The notes below the pieces were generated by a model. It did no database searches, was not told where the DNA came from, and saw only the letters and a list, made by a program, of their open reading frames with translations. DNA of 64,000 nt from Paraburkholderia sp. FT54. Lineage in GTDB: Bacteria; Pseudomonadota; Gammaproteobacteria; Burkholderiales; Burkholderiaceae. Position numbers and translations under genes: made by a program. The stretch covers positions 434,001-498,000 of the forward strand of contig NZ_CP134198.1 in assembly GCF_031585635.1 (NCBI RefSeq). Direction: 5' to 3'. Below are positions 43,516 to 51,704 of the stretch, piece after piece (within the stretch, counting starts at the first letter, position 1; the number at the start of each line of letters is the position of its first letter).

Positions 43516-44057
43516 GGGTGCGTTCCAGTTGGCAAGTCGGGTGCAAAGCGGTTGAAAACAAAGTCGCGGTCCTTCACGACCGAGTGACAGGCAAAACAGG
43601 CGTGTTGATCAGCCGTGCTGTAGGACTTGCCCGGATCGAACTGGGCGTAGCCCCAGCCCCCCGTCGACGCATATTTCGTCGCGTCCTTGACCATGAGTTG
43701 GACGCCGTTCTTCGGATGTCCGGCGACATGCGACTGGGATTGGCCAAACGCTTGTGCGCTCTCCCCAAGTTCGTCATAACTCCATGCGAGGCGCGCGATG
43801 ACCGCTCCATCCGGCAACGGATATCTGCCTTTCCGCAACGCCTCAATCGCCGCTTCGTTGCCCAGGATCGCGCGTAGATCGTCGATTCTGCCCTCCTCTC
43901 TCGCCACGGAGATCAATGTCCAGTCGCGGTATCCGGCCGGAAGCGCGATGTCATGCGAGGCGTTCGTTGCGCCCGCATCCGTGGCTGCCTGAACCATGCA
44001 GGCGCCTCCGCCGGCCAGCGCAGCGGTCGCCACCAGCATCAAAGCCGTTTGTCTCAT
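43512..44057 (-). CDS. Cytochrome P460 family protein
   Basis: A 181-residue exported c-type cytochrome. The N-terminus is a signal peptide (MRQTALMLVATAALAGGGAC, cleavage near VQA-A). The heme motif CFACH is at residues 154-158, followed by VVKDRDFVFNRFAP, and the typical central segment VKDATKYASTGGWGYAQFD is present. Family members oxidise hydroxylamine in nitrifiers, while homologues in heterotrophs have unknown or peroxidase-like roles. The 182-base upstream region is shared with the left end of a transposon, which may have displaced its native promoter. Confidence 0.87.
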   Translation of the reverse strand: MRQTALMLVATAALAGGGACMVQAATDAGATNASHDIALPAGYRDWTLISVAREEGRIDDLRAILGNEAAIEALRKGRYPLPDGAVIARLAWSYDELGESAQAFGQSQSHVAGHPKNGVQLMVKDATKYASTGGWGYAQFDPGKSYSTADQHACFACHSVVKDRDFVFNRFAPDLPTGTHP

Positions 44058-44286
44058 GATTGGTGTTGCCGTCCGTAGTAACTGCTAATCGTGTCCATAG
44101 ACTACGCTAATGTAAGATTTCGGTTTTCTCCCACGAATAAAGGCATATCAGCAGTTCTGCACGTCTTTTTGTGCGTTGCGTTTCGGCAACGCATGGACGC
44201 GCGGATGTCCGTTTATTTTGCTAACGCGTTCGTCCTGTCCTTTAATTGCGCTAACGCGTCTGACGAAGCTCAACAAGGAGCGGCAA

Positions 44287-45912
44287 ATGGCGGTTTCGGA
44301 GGAAGCGGCTAATCGCGCTGCGGAAGTAGCAGACATTCTCCGGCCGCTGGGGCGTGGACCACTCTCGAAAAAGCTTGCATTAGTAGCCGCGAAACTGCTG
44401 GGCGTTCATTGGACAACGGTTTATCGATTGCGGCGGAAGTTTCTCGCAAACCCGGTTGCGAGTGCTGTCATCCCGAAGCGCAGCGGTCCTTCAGAGGGGA
44501 AGCGTCGGTTGGCAGGTGCAGTTGACACTGTGATCGACGAAGCAGTCCACGTCTGGCTGCCTGCTCAAAGACAGTTGGCGCATCCCGCAACCGATCTTGT
44601 ATTGGAGATTCGGCGTCGATGCGAACTCGCCGGGCTGCAACCACCAAGCCGGACCACGATTGGCCGACGGTGGGCGCAGCATCGCGAGGTCGATGCTCTG
44701 AAGCGTGCGGCGCTCCCAGACGCGATGATTCCTCCAGGCTCGCTTGTCGCAAAGTATCCTCTGGAAATCGTTCAGGTCGACCATACACAAGCAGATGTGT
44801 TTCTGGTGAGCGAATACGACAGACGTGTGATCGGCCGCCCCTGGCTAACTATCGCTCTGGACGTGGCGACCAGATGCGTGTTGAGTTTTTACGTCAGCAT
44901 GGACCGTCCGGGAGCGGCTACCGTTGGATTGCTGCTGACCAGAGCGGCCCTTTCCAAGGCTCCCTGGCTTGCCAAGATCGAGGCGGACGCAGATTGGCCG
45001 ATGCGGGGAATTCCGCGAGTTCTCCATCTCGATAATGCTGCCGAGTTCAAGAGCAGGGCTCTTCGTAGTGGATGTAGGGAATTCGGCATCCACCTCATGT
45101 ACCGTCCGGTCGGGCGTCCTCATTTCGGCGGTCACATTGAGCGGTTCAACCGCACGCTGATGGAGCGCGTCCGAGGCCTGCCAGGAGCCACGGGTTCTTC
45201 CCCCAAAGGCCGAAAGGCACGGCGGTCCGAAAAGACAGCGTCGTTGACGCTTCGAGAATTCGAGCAATGGCTCGCAATTGAGATCGCCAGACGCTACCAC
45301 CACGTTCCGCATCGTGGGCTGCTTGGGGCAACCCCGGCTGACACATGGCAGATGCTTGCGCGCAATCCTGATTCGCGGCAGCTGCCCGCCGCGAACGACG
45401 CTGAACTCAGCTTTCTGATCCGGTTTTTGCCTGTTGCGCACAGGACTGTCCAGGATAACGGACTTACGTTGTTTCACATTCGTTACTGGCATCCCATATT
45501 CGTCGCGTGGCGACAGACCGGACGAAGCGTCACGGTTCGATACCATCCTGAGGATCTTTCGCGTGTTTTTGTGACGGCAGGACGCGGCGAATACCTGGAA
45601 GTCCGGTACGCGGACTTGCGGCGACCGGCCATTTCTCTTTTCGAACACCGGGCTGCGTTGCAAGCGATTCGGTCAGAAGGGCAGAGAGCTGTGTCGGAGG
45701 CCCTGATTTTCAGGACGATAGAAGAGCAGCGGCGCATCATTGTCAAAGCCAGGCAGGCTACGGCCCGTGCACGTCGTCGGTCACGAAAAAATAGGCCGCC
45801 ATTGGGTGAGTTGCTCGACCGAATTTTGCCGTTCACGCGTGCGACAACTGAGGAGGCTGAAACGGTCGACTATGCTGCGCCAGTTCAGGCTTTCAACGTC
45901 GAGGAATGGTGA
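44287..45912 (+). CDS. TniA/TnsB-like DDE transposase
   Basis: A 541-residue transposase of the Mu/Tn552/Tn5053 class. An N-terminal DNA-binding region (AAKLLGVHWTTVYRLRRKF) precedes the integrase core with Asp165 (VQVDHTQAD), Asp249 (LHLDNAAEF) and Glu285 (GGHIERFNRT), D-x35-E spacing, and a C-terminal Mu-type barrel. The ATG at 44287 follows AACAAGGAGCGGCAA. Sequence similarity to the TnsB-like protein at 18.5 kb is limited to the catalytic motifs, so the two elements belong to different lineages. Confidence 0.9.
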   Translation: MAVSEEAANRAAEVADILRPLGRGPLSKKLALVAAKLLGVHWTTVYRLRRKFLANPVASAVIPKRSGPSEGKRRLAGAVDTVIDEAVHVWLPAQRQLAHPATDLVLEIRRRCELAGLQPPSRTTIGRRWAQHREVDALKRAALPDAMIPPGSLVAKYPLEIVQVDHTQADVFLVSEYDRRVIGRPWLTIALDVATRCVLSFYVSMDRPGAATVGLLLTRAALSKAPWLAKIEADADWPMRGIPRVLHLDNAAEFKSRALRSGCREFGIHLMYRPVGRPHFGGHIERFNRTLMERVRGLPGATGSSPKGRKARRSEKTASLTLREFEQWLAIEIARRYHHVPHRGLLGATPADTWQMLARNPDSRQLPAANDAELSFLIRFLPVAHRTVQDNGLTLFHIRYWHPIFVAWRQTGRSVTVRYHPEDLSRVFVTAGRGEYLEVRYADLRRPAISLFEHRAALQAIRSEGQRAVSEALIFRTIEEQRRIIVKARQATARARRRSRKNRPPLGELLDRILPFTRATTEEAETVDYAAPVQAFNVEEW

Positions 45913-45920
45913 GGTGCCAC

Positions 45921-46790
45921 ATGAAGGATGGGACGCTTGCGCATTTGCTACCGGTCGCCAGAAAGCAGGCTGAGCTTGGGAGGGACGAACGAATTCTCGG
46001 ACTTTTGCGCGACCGCTGGATTGATTATCCTCGCGCGACGCAAGCTCTGCAGCAACTTGAGCGCCTATTTGAAACGCCACGCCGCGACCGGATGCCATGC
46101 CTGTTGCTGCACGGAGATTCAAATATTGGCAAGACGAAAATCATGGCCAAATTCCGGCGTGCGCATCCCAGCGAATTTGACGAACGAAGCGGTGTCGAAC
46201 ATTGTCCGGTCGTCGCGATGCAGATGCCACCCACCCCCGACCAGCATCGATTCTATTCGGGTCTATTGTTCGAGCTGGGCGCCCCCCACAATGCGGCTGC
46301 CGGCCTGGCATCCCTCGAACGATTAGCTCGCGAGATTCTAAAACGAATGTCGCCGCGAATGCTGGTCGTCGATGAGGTGCACCACCTACTCGCGGGCTCG
46401 TATCGCGAGCAGCGGGCATCGCTGAACCTCCTCAAGTTCCTCGCCAACGACCTTCAGATCAGTATGGTTCTGGTTGGCACTCGTGACGCGGTGCTGGCGC
46501 TTCAAACGGATACCCAAATGATAAGTCGTTATAGGCCGTTCGAAATCCCCCGGTGGCGGGAGAGCGACGGGTTGCGGCGGCTTCTCGCGGCATTCGAACG
46601 GGTGCTACCGCTTCGCAAGCCATCGGATCTGGCGCGACGCGAGATCGTACAGTTTGTTCTGAGCGCGACCGACGGACTGACCGGCGAGATATCCGCGTTA
46701 CTAAACGACGCCGCCGAGCTGTCGATTCGCAACGGCGACGAATTCATTGGCATCGCGCATCTTGAGCAAGTCAGCCGAGTCGCAACCTAG
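45921..46790 (+). CDS. TniB-like AAA+ ATPase
   Basis: A 289-residue ATPase with Walker A GDSNIGKT (residues 65-72) and Walker B RMLVVDEVHHLL. The RERLFETP-type N-terminal lead is normal for TniB (LERLFETPRRDRMPCLLLHG). The ATG at 45921 follows GTGAGGTGCCAC, so it is preferred to the ATG at 45906. It regulates target capture with TniQ. Confidence 0.9.
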   Translation: MKDGTLAHLLPVARKQAELGRDERILGLLRDRWIDYPRATQALQQLERLFETPRRDRMPCLLLHGDSNIGKTKIMAKFRRAHPSEFDERSGVEHCPVVAMQMPPTPDQHRFYSGLLFELGAPHNAAAGLASLERLAREILKRMSPRMLVVDEVHHLLAGSYREQRASLNLLKFLANDLQISMVLVGTRDAVLALQTDTQMISRYRPFEIPRWRESDGLRRLLAAFERVLPLRKPSDLARREIVQFVLSATDGLTGEISALLNDAAELSIRNGDEFIGIAHLEQVSRVAT

Positions 46791-47295
46791 CGTTGCTCCA
46801 TGGCCGATCGCTCCCAGGCCTTTCTATGAAGAAGCCTTTGGTTGCTGGCTGGGCCGTATCGCAGCACGATATCAGCTGAGCCTTGGGATGCTCTGGGAAA
46901 TGAGCGCGAGCGAGCCGCTGCCTGCGCTAGGTACTGCTGGATGGATTCTCTTCCCTGCAGTTTCACACTCCGCGCTGCGACGATTCGCATCGCTGGCTCG
47001 CCTTGAAGAGGATAGGTTGAGACACATCCAGACGCCTTCGGCGTGGCTCAGCGATCGGCGCTACATGCCGTACTGCTTTAGATGCCTGGTGCTGAATGAC
47101 GCAGACGTATCGGCACCTCGCTGGAAGCGCGAATGGCTGGAACCGACAGTAGAGTTCTGCACGGTGCATCACACGCTTCTGGAAACAGTTCCCGCCTCTG
47201 TATTTCGGACCTCGGGTCACTTTGATGCCGCACTGCGAGCGATCAGCCGTTATCGCGAGATGCGTAAGTTCAAAGACACCCACCGGTTGCGTTAG
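46747..47295 (+). CDS. TniQ-like protein, short form
   Basis: About 180 residues, overlapping the TniB gene. It carries the TniQ N-terminal segment YEEAFGCWLGRIAARYQLS and zinc ligands in YCFRCLV and CTVHHTLL separated by the WLEPTVEF stretch. No ATG is available in the overlap, so a TTG (46747 or 46762) is the likely start. It stops just before the right-end repeats and lacks the C-terminal part found in longer TniQ proteins. Whether it is functional or truncated is unclear. Confidence 0.68.
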   Translation: MASRILSKSAESQPSVAPWPIAPRPFYEEAFGCWLGRIAARYQLSLGMLWEMSASEPLPALGTAGWILFPAVSHSALRRFASLARLEEDRLRHIQTPSAWLSDRRYMPYCFRCLVLNDADVSAPRWKREWLEPTVEFCTVHHTLLETVPASVFRTSGHFDAALRAISRYREMRKFKDTHRLR

Positions 47296-47364
47296 CGGAA
47301 TTAACGGACACGATTAGCGCTTCAACGGACATCATTAGCAGAATCTGCGAACTTCAACATCAAG

Positions 47365-47761
47365 CGCGCGCGAGGCCATGGTGCCCGACGCGAAGGTCTT
47401 CAGAAATGGCAGACAGTTTGGCGCCTGGCTGGGCCTGACGCCGCGACAGCACAGCTCGGGCGGCAGGACCCGGCTGGGGCATTTCAGCCTGCGTGGAGAC
47501 GTCTATCCGCGCACACTGCCCGTTCAGGGCGCCCGAAGCACATTGCAGTCGGCGTTGCATGCCGACCACACGCACGCAAGCCGGCTGCAACGGTGGATCG
47601 GGCAGCTTCACGAACTCAAGGGCTATCACAAGACGCTGATTGCAATTGCCAACAAGCATGCCCGAATGCTGTGGGCGATGCTTGCAAAGAACGAACGCTA
47701 CGACGCCGATGCGTGGCAACGCCATCCCATGTATCCGCCGCTAGCACCCGCAGCAGCATGA
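47365..47761 (+). pseudogene. IS110/IS1111-type transposase, C-terminal fragment
   Basis: It encodes VFRNGRQFGAWLGLTPRQHS, then GGRTRLGHFSLRGDVYPRTL and YHKTLIAIANKHARMLWAML, the Transposase_20 domain of IS110/IS1111 elements. The N-terminal catalytic domain is missing, and even the helix-hairpin-helix lead-in is cut. It abuts the right end of the TniA-type transposon. Confidence 0.82.
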
Positions 47762-48214
47762 CCCGATTGTCTTGAAACTCAACTACTGCTCGACGCGATA
47801 GCAAGACAAGGTCGGACCGAACGGGAGAAAAACCCGCCGATTCAGTTGGCGAGTCATCACCGCACGCGGTGCATCGCTGAGTGTCTGTTCGCCGGTTTTC
47901 AAATAGGGTTCTCCTGGGCGGCTCATATCGTGGCCCGCCCGATACGTCTCGGGCAACAAGGCCGTTTGCAAAGACGCAGTCCCTGGTATTGCTTCGACGC
48001 GATAGCAGCAGCCGACTTGTAGAAAATGAAATGACTACCCCAACCGGCCCACCTGCATGTGCGCGTCACATGTCCGCAAGCGTCGAAAAAGATCGAACCC
48101 CGATCTTGACTCTAGGGGGAAGTCCTTGCAAACAGAATCGGCCAGGAACGGTCCATCGCAATCGATTTGCGGTCGGCCGCTCTCGCGAGGCAAGCCGCCT
48201 TTCGACACGGCAAC
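47762..48214. other. Intergenic region, no gene recognised
   Basis: It probably includes the outer end of the IS110-type fragment. A minus-strand frame (47971-47783) encodes TGEQTLSDAPRAVMTRQLNR but has no good start or recognised domain. No terminator with a T-run was found. Confidence 0.4.
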
Positions 48215-49669
48215 CTACCGATGCGCGGAAACTGTAAATTGAAATGTCAGCCCCGAGCCAATATTGCGAGACGCCCACACCCGCCCTCCGTGAGCTTCGA
48301 TGATCGAACGACAGATGGAGAGTCCCATACCCATACCATCTGGCTTCGTCGTGTAAAATGCGGCGAAAAGCCGGTCCAGCCCCTGTGGCTCCGTGCCGAT
48401 GCCGACGTCCTGTACGGCCACGAGCACCTGGTCGGAGCCGCGCTGATCGGTTCGGATGGTTAGCACACGCGCGCGATCGGTGACTGTCGCCATGGCTTGG
48501 ACACCATTGATTGCAAGGTTGATGATCACTTGCTGCAGCTGGACCCGGTCGCCACGCACCAGGGGCAATCCCGCCGCAAGTTGCAGTTGCACTGTTACCC
48601 CATGTCGGAGCGCCTCCGGCTTTACAAGCGCGACCGCCTCGTCGATGACCTCGTTGATGTCGAGTGGAATCAGCTCCGGATCTGCCCTCCTGGCAAGATC
48701 GCGAACGCTCCGGATCATTTCGCTCGCCCGATTGGCTTCTTCGACAATGTGAGTCATGCAGGCGCGCGCCTCATCTAGTTCCGGAACTTCACGAGTCAGC
48801 CAGCGCAAGCCAGCTGCGGCGATAGTGGCAATGGAAGCGAGGGGCTGATTCACTTCATGCGCAATCGAGGCACTCATCTGCCCAAGGGCTGTTACACGAG
48901 CAACGCGGGCAAGTTCCGCCTGTGCCGTGTACAACGCCTCTTGCGCTTCCCTGGTTGCCGTGACGTCCATCAGTGCACCAACGAGTTCCTCTTCGCCCGA
49001 TTCGTATTCCACGCGATGGGTCCGGACAATCAGGTGCTTGATCGCTCCATTCGGCATCAGAAGACGGTGTTCGTAGTCGTCGGATGGCTGGCCACGTGCC
49101 GCACGATTAATTTCATGCAGTACAAGGTCTCGGTCATCCGGGTGAACACATTGCAGGATGAGGTCGATCGTCGGCTTGACCGTTTCGTCCACTCCAAATA
49201 TCCGATATGTCTCCTTCGACCAGACAATGTTGCCGCTGGCTATCCTCCAGCCAAAGCTCCCCGTATGACTCAGCCGTTGCGCATCAGCCAGATAGGCCTC
49301 ACTCCGCCGCAATGCGCTTTCGGCACCTCTTCGCGCGACGTTCAGCCACACCACAAACAGGGCTGCCACGGCAAGCAGGACGATGCGCGACAAGTCCGCA
49401 GGCACAATCTCGAACGAATCGACCGGCGGGACAAAATGATAAGTGAAAGCCGCAACGGACAGCACGGTCGCGAGCAAACCCGGGCCGAGGCCACCGAACC
49501 AGGCACTAAACATGACCGCGCAAAGAGACAGCGATACGAACGGACTACTCTGCGTGTGCGGTTCTAATAGCAGCGCGGCGATGAGTGCCAGAGCAACCGA
49601 CAGAATTGCAACCGCATAGTTAGCAAAAGCGGACCGTCTGGTCCACTGTAGAGGACTAGATCTGGACAT
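48215..49669 (-). CDS. Membrane sensor histidine kinase with PAS domain
   Basis: A 484-residue kinase. The N-terminus has four hydrophobic segments resembling the DUF4118 (KdpD-like) sensor (FVSLSLCAVMFSAWFGGLGP), followed by a PAS fold with a PAC-like tail (HRLLMPNGAIKHLIVRTHRV), a HisKA domain with the phospho-acceptor in SIAHEVNQPLASI and an HATPase domain with NLAINGVQAM, DVGIGTEPQG and MGMGLSICRSI. The ATG at 49669 follows GGAGGCAGGAGGT. No response regulator gene is adjacent, so it is an orphan or acts with a partner elsewhere. The N-box glutamate region lacks the usual Glu-Asn pair order (NLAINGVQ), a mild oddity. Confidence 0.88.
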   Translation of the reverse strand: MSRSSPLQWTRRSAFANYAVAILSVALALIAALLLEPHTQSSPFVSLSLCAVMFSAWFGGLGPGLLATVLSVAAFTYHFVPPVDSFEIVPADLSRIVLLAVAALFVVWLNVARRGAESALRRSEAYLADAQRLSHTGSFGWRIASGNIVWSKETYRIFGVDETVKPTIDLILQCVHPDDRDLVLHEINRAARGQPSDDYEHRLLMPNGAIKHLIVRTHRVEYESGEEELVGALMDVTATREAQEALYTAQAELARVARVTALGQMSASIAHEVNQPLASIATIAAAGLRWLTREVPELDEARACMTHIVEEANRASEMIRSVRDLARRADPELIPLDINEVIDEAVALVKPEALRHGVTVQLQLAAGLPLVRGDRVQLQQVIINLAINGVQAMATVTDRARVLTIRTDQRGSDQVLVAVQDVGIGTEPQGLDRLFAAFYTTKPDGMGMGLSICRSIIEAHGGRVWASRNIGSGLTFQFTVSAHR

Positions 49670-49877
49670 ACCTCCTGCCTCCACATATCAGTAATGTCTC
49701 GCACAATCTGGCTGCATGAGGCATTCGGATCGACATCCTCAGGACCGCGGCCGTCTCTTCCGGGAAGTGCGCAATGCAGATGCTGTCGACGACGGCCTCG
49801 ATCTCCTCGCCCTCGTACGGGAAACCGCAGTCGCGCAACGCCGCGGTGACCGTCCGGCTCGGCGGGGCGAAGCGCAC
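49656..49877 (-). CDS. Hypothetical 73-residue protein
   Basis: A GTG start at 49877 preceded by AGCAAGGACC. The product (FAPPSRTVTAALRDCGFPYE, then IEAVVDSICIAHFPEETAAV) is not recognised. Its stop lies 14 bases inside the start of the histidine kinase gene, a coupling pattern seen for real upstream operon genes. This supports it, but sequence alone does not prove expression. Confidence 0.45.
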   Translation of the reverse strand: MRFAPPSRTVTAALRDCGFPYEGEEIEAVVDSICIAHFPEETAAVLRMSIRMPHAARLCETLLICGGRRYVQI

Positions 49878-49981
49878 GGTCCTTGCTCACTGATCGTCGC
49901 GGCACAGGCCAACGTGCGGTCGGCAGAAATGCCGAGATCCCCCAGCGCGTTTGCATTCCAGCGTAATGCTCGAACCAACTC

Positions 49982-50485
49982 TCAATGCATGTGCCGGCGT
50001 GGCACTCTCTCGGCGAAGAATGCCGTTGATCCGGGTTCGGTCGCAATTTTCCTGCGGGCAACGAGCCCCGGTAGACTTTTCGTAACCGCCTCCGACATCG
50101 TCTGCTGCCCATTTTCCGCCGGCTGAACGCCAATCAACGCGCTCGTTGTCGCCATCAAAGTCTGGACATTCTTTAGCATTACTGACGCGAGGAGACCGCC
50201 ATTTTCTGCAGTGATCTCTTCGATGCGCCGGCAACAAGCAAAAGTCTTCGCCAGTGCGGCGTGCAGCTCCTCCGACTGGAGAGCAATCGCTTCACGAACC
50301 GACTGCGAATAGGCCAGAGCCTCTGCCGAAACCCTTCGTTCGCCGAGCGACGTCCTAACGGCTACTGAATTCAGACTTGCCACTTTCTCGAGCTCAGCGA
50401 CGGCGCCGACCATCCAGTCGTAGACTTTCAGCCTGCCGGAGCTGCCGGGGCGGAGCTGACGATATTTGAGAGTAGTGACATTCAT
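49982..50485 (-). CDS. Phasin family protein
   Basis: A 167-residue, helix-rich protein with the pattern AVAELEKVASLNSVAVRTSLGE followed by a long amphipathic helix (ALAYSQSVREAIALQSEELHAAL), as in phasins that coat polyhydroxyalkanoate granules. The ATG follows TTTCCGGAGCGTTCC. Burkholderiaceae accumulate PHB and carry several phasins. It runs in the same direction as the kinase and may be stress induced. Confidence 0.72.
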   Translation of the reverse strand: MNVTTLKYRQLRPGSSGRLKVYDWMVGAVAELEKVASLNSVAVRTSLGERRVSAEALAYSQSVREAIALQSEELHAALAKTFACCRRIEEITAENGGLLASVMLKNVQTLMATTSALIGVQPAENGQQTMSEAVTKSLPGLVARRKIATEPGSTAFFAERVPRRHMH

Positions 50486-51704
50486 GGAACGCTCCGGAAA
50501 GGAGGACGCAGGCCTACGCCCGCGTGGCGGAAGCAGCCGTCAACGGGTCACCGATGGCTGGATGCTGGATTGGTGGGAGCGCAGCGTCGCGTGGAGCCGG
50601 CTTGCAGGCGATCTCCAAAGTGGCGTACGCAACGGACGTTCCCGAGGTGCCATCGGTATCGTGGTAGGTGAATGCAGACGCCGACAACCGCGAAAGCATC
50701 GGCCGTAACATTTCATGCAAATCTACGGCTTTGAGGGGGAGCTCCCGCGATGGTTTCAAGGGGCGGGTGAGGGGCGACCCAGGCGGGCCATCATTCCATC
50801 ATTCGGCCCGGTGATCCTGACAGCGCCTTGAGCGAACGTTCCCCAAGGGGGTAACGGACGCATGCGCACGCGGGGGTCACTGTCGCCGAACAATGGTCGG
50901 TATGCGCACGCCGAACACCGGCGGGAACACCGGTACACCGCTCACCCGCATGCTGCAGAATGATCCGCGCGCGAAGGTGTCAACGAAACGCGAGATGTAT
51001 TCAGAGGACGTGTCGCGTGTCCAGTCATTACGCCTTGTCATGACGGGCGAGCATGCACAATGTGTAAATTTTCAGTTCTCCGTCTCCATTGGCTCTCGGG
51101 ACTCGGGCATCGCCCGGTCGCGCCCCGGCTCCCTTTATCAAACCAGATTAGACCCGGCCGAACGGTTCTGCGTGCCGGAGTCAAGCACGGCACCATACGC
51201 CATCAATCAGCCCGGCCCTTCATTCCGATAGCACCGGCCTCGAACGGTGCGACACCTCCGATGTTTTCGTCCACACGCATATTGACGCCGCGTTGAGCAC
51301 GCTTGCAAACACACGGCATACCTCCCGATCAGTTCAGGCTTCGTCATTGGCATGCTTCGATTACTGCTCGGCGCAGTGACAGGCTGTACCACCCACCGAA
51401 GGCTCTGTTCAGCCTGAAGTCCGCGGAAGCCACCTCATGGAGCCGCGAACACCGCTGCAACGCGAACTCACCGGCCGACACGACTGTCTAGGCGCGGGAC
51501 GTCGCCGCGCTGACCAATATCCGCACAAGGGGATGTTTGAAGGCCGCCGCAGTGACAGACAGCCATACGGTATGGCGTTTTGATCTGCGCCCCGAGATGG
51601 CACCTTCCGAACTTATGCTGGACGAACGCCTGTGCCGGCAGGCTACCGGCGTCGAATTCGACGGCTACATGCGGAAAGGGCGGCCATCCAGCCAGCTGGT
51701 CGCG
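50486..51704. other. Low-coding 1.2-kb stretch
   Basis: No confident gene. On the minus strand a frame ending at 50514 could encode about 65 to 80 residues (LSRLSASAFTYHDTDGTSG) from an ATG near 50708 or a TTG at 50759, but no domain is recognised. Several short plus-strand frames (for example 51537-51728) have poor starts. The stretch looks like decayed sequence between the phasin and a histidine kinase. Confidence 0.4.

Larger units (their letters stand above)
44083..47340 (+). mobile_element. Tn5053/Tn7-like transposon, tniA-tniB-tniQ type
   Basis: A 3.3-kb element with three same-direction genes, no TnsA and no resolvase. Its ends show TGCTAATCGTGTCC (44083-44096) and, inverted, GGACATCATTAGCA (47327-47340), 12 of 14 bases matching. 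Internal related units follow at both ends: TGTCCGTTTATTTTGCTAAC (44209-44228) and TGTCCTTTAATTGCGCTAAC (44236-44255) on the left, and GTTAGCGGAATTAACGGACA (47291-47310) and ATTAGCGCTTCAACGGACA (47313-47331) on the right. The exact tips are uncertain; no 5-bp target duplication was found. Confidence 0.78.
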
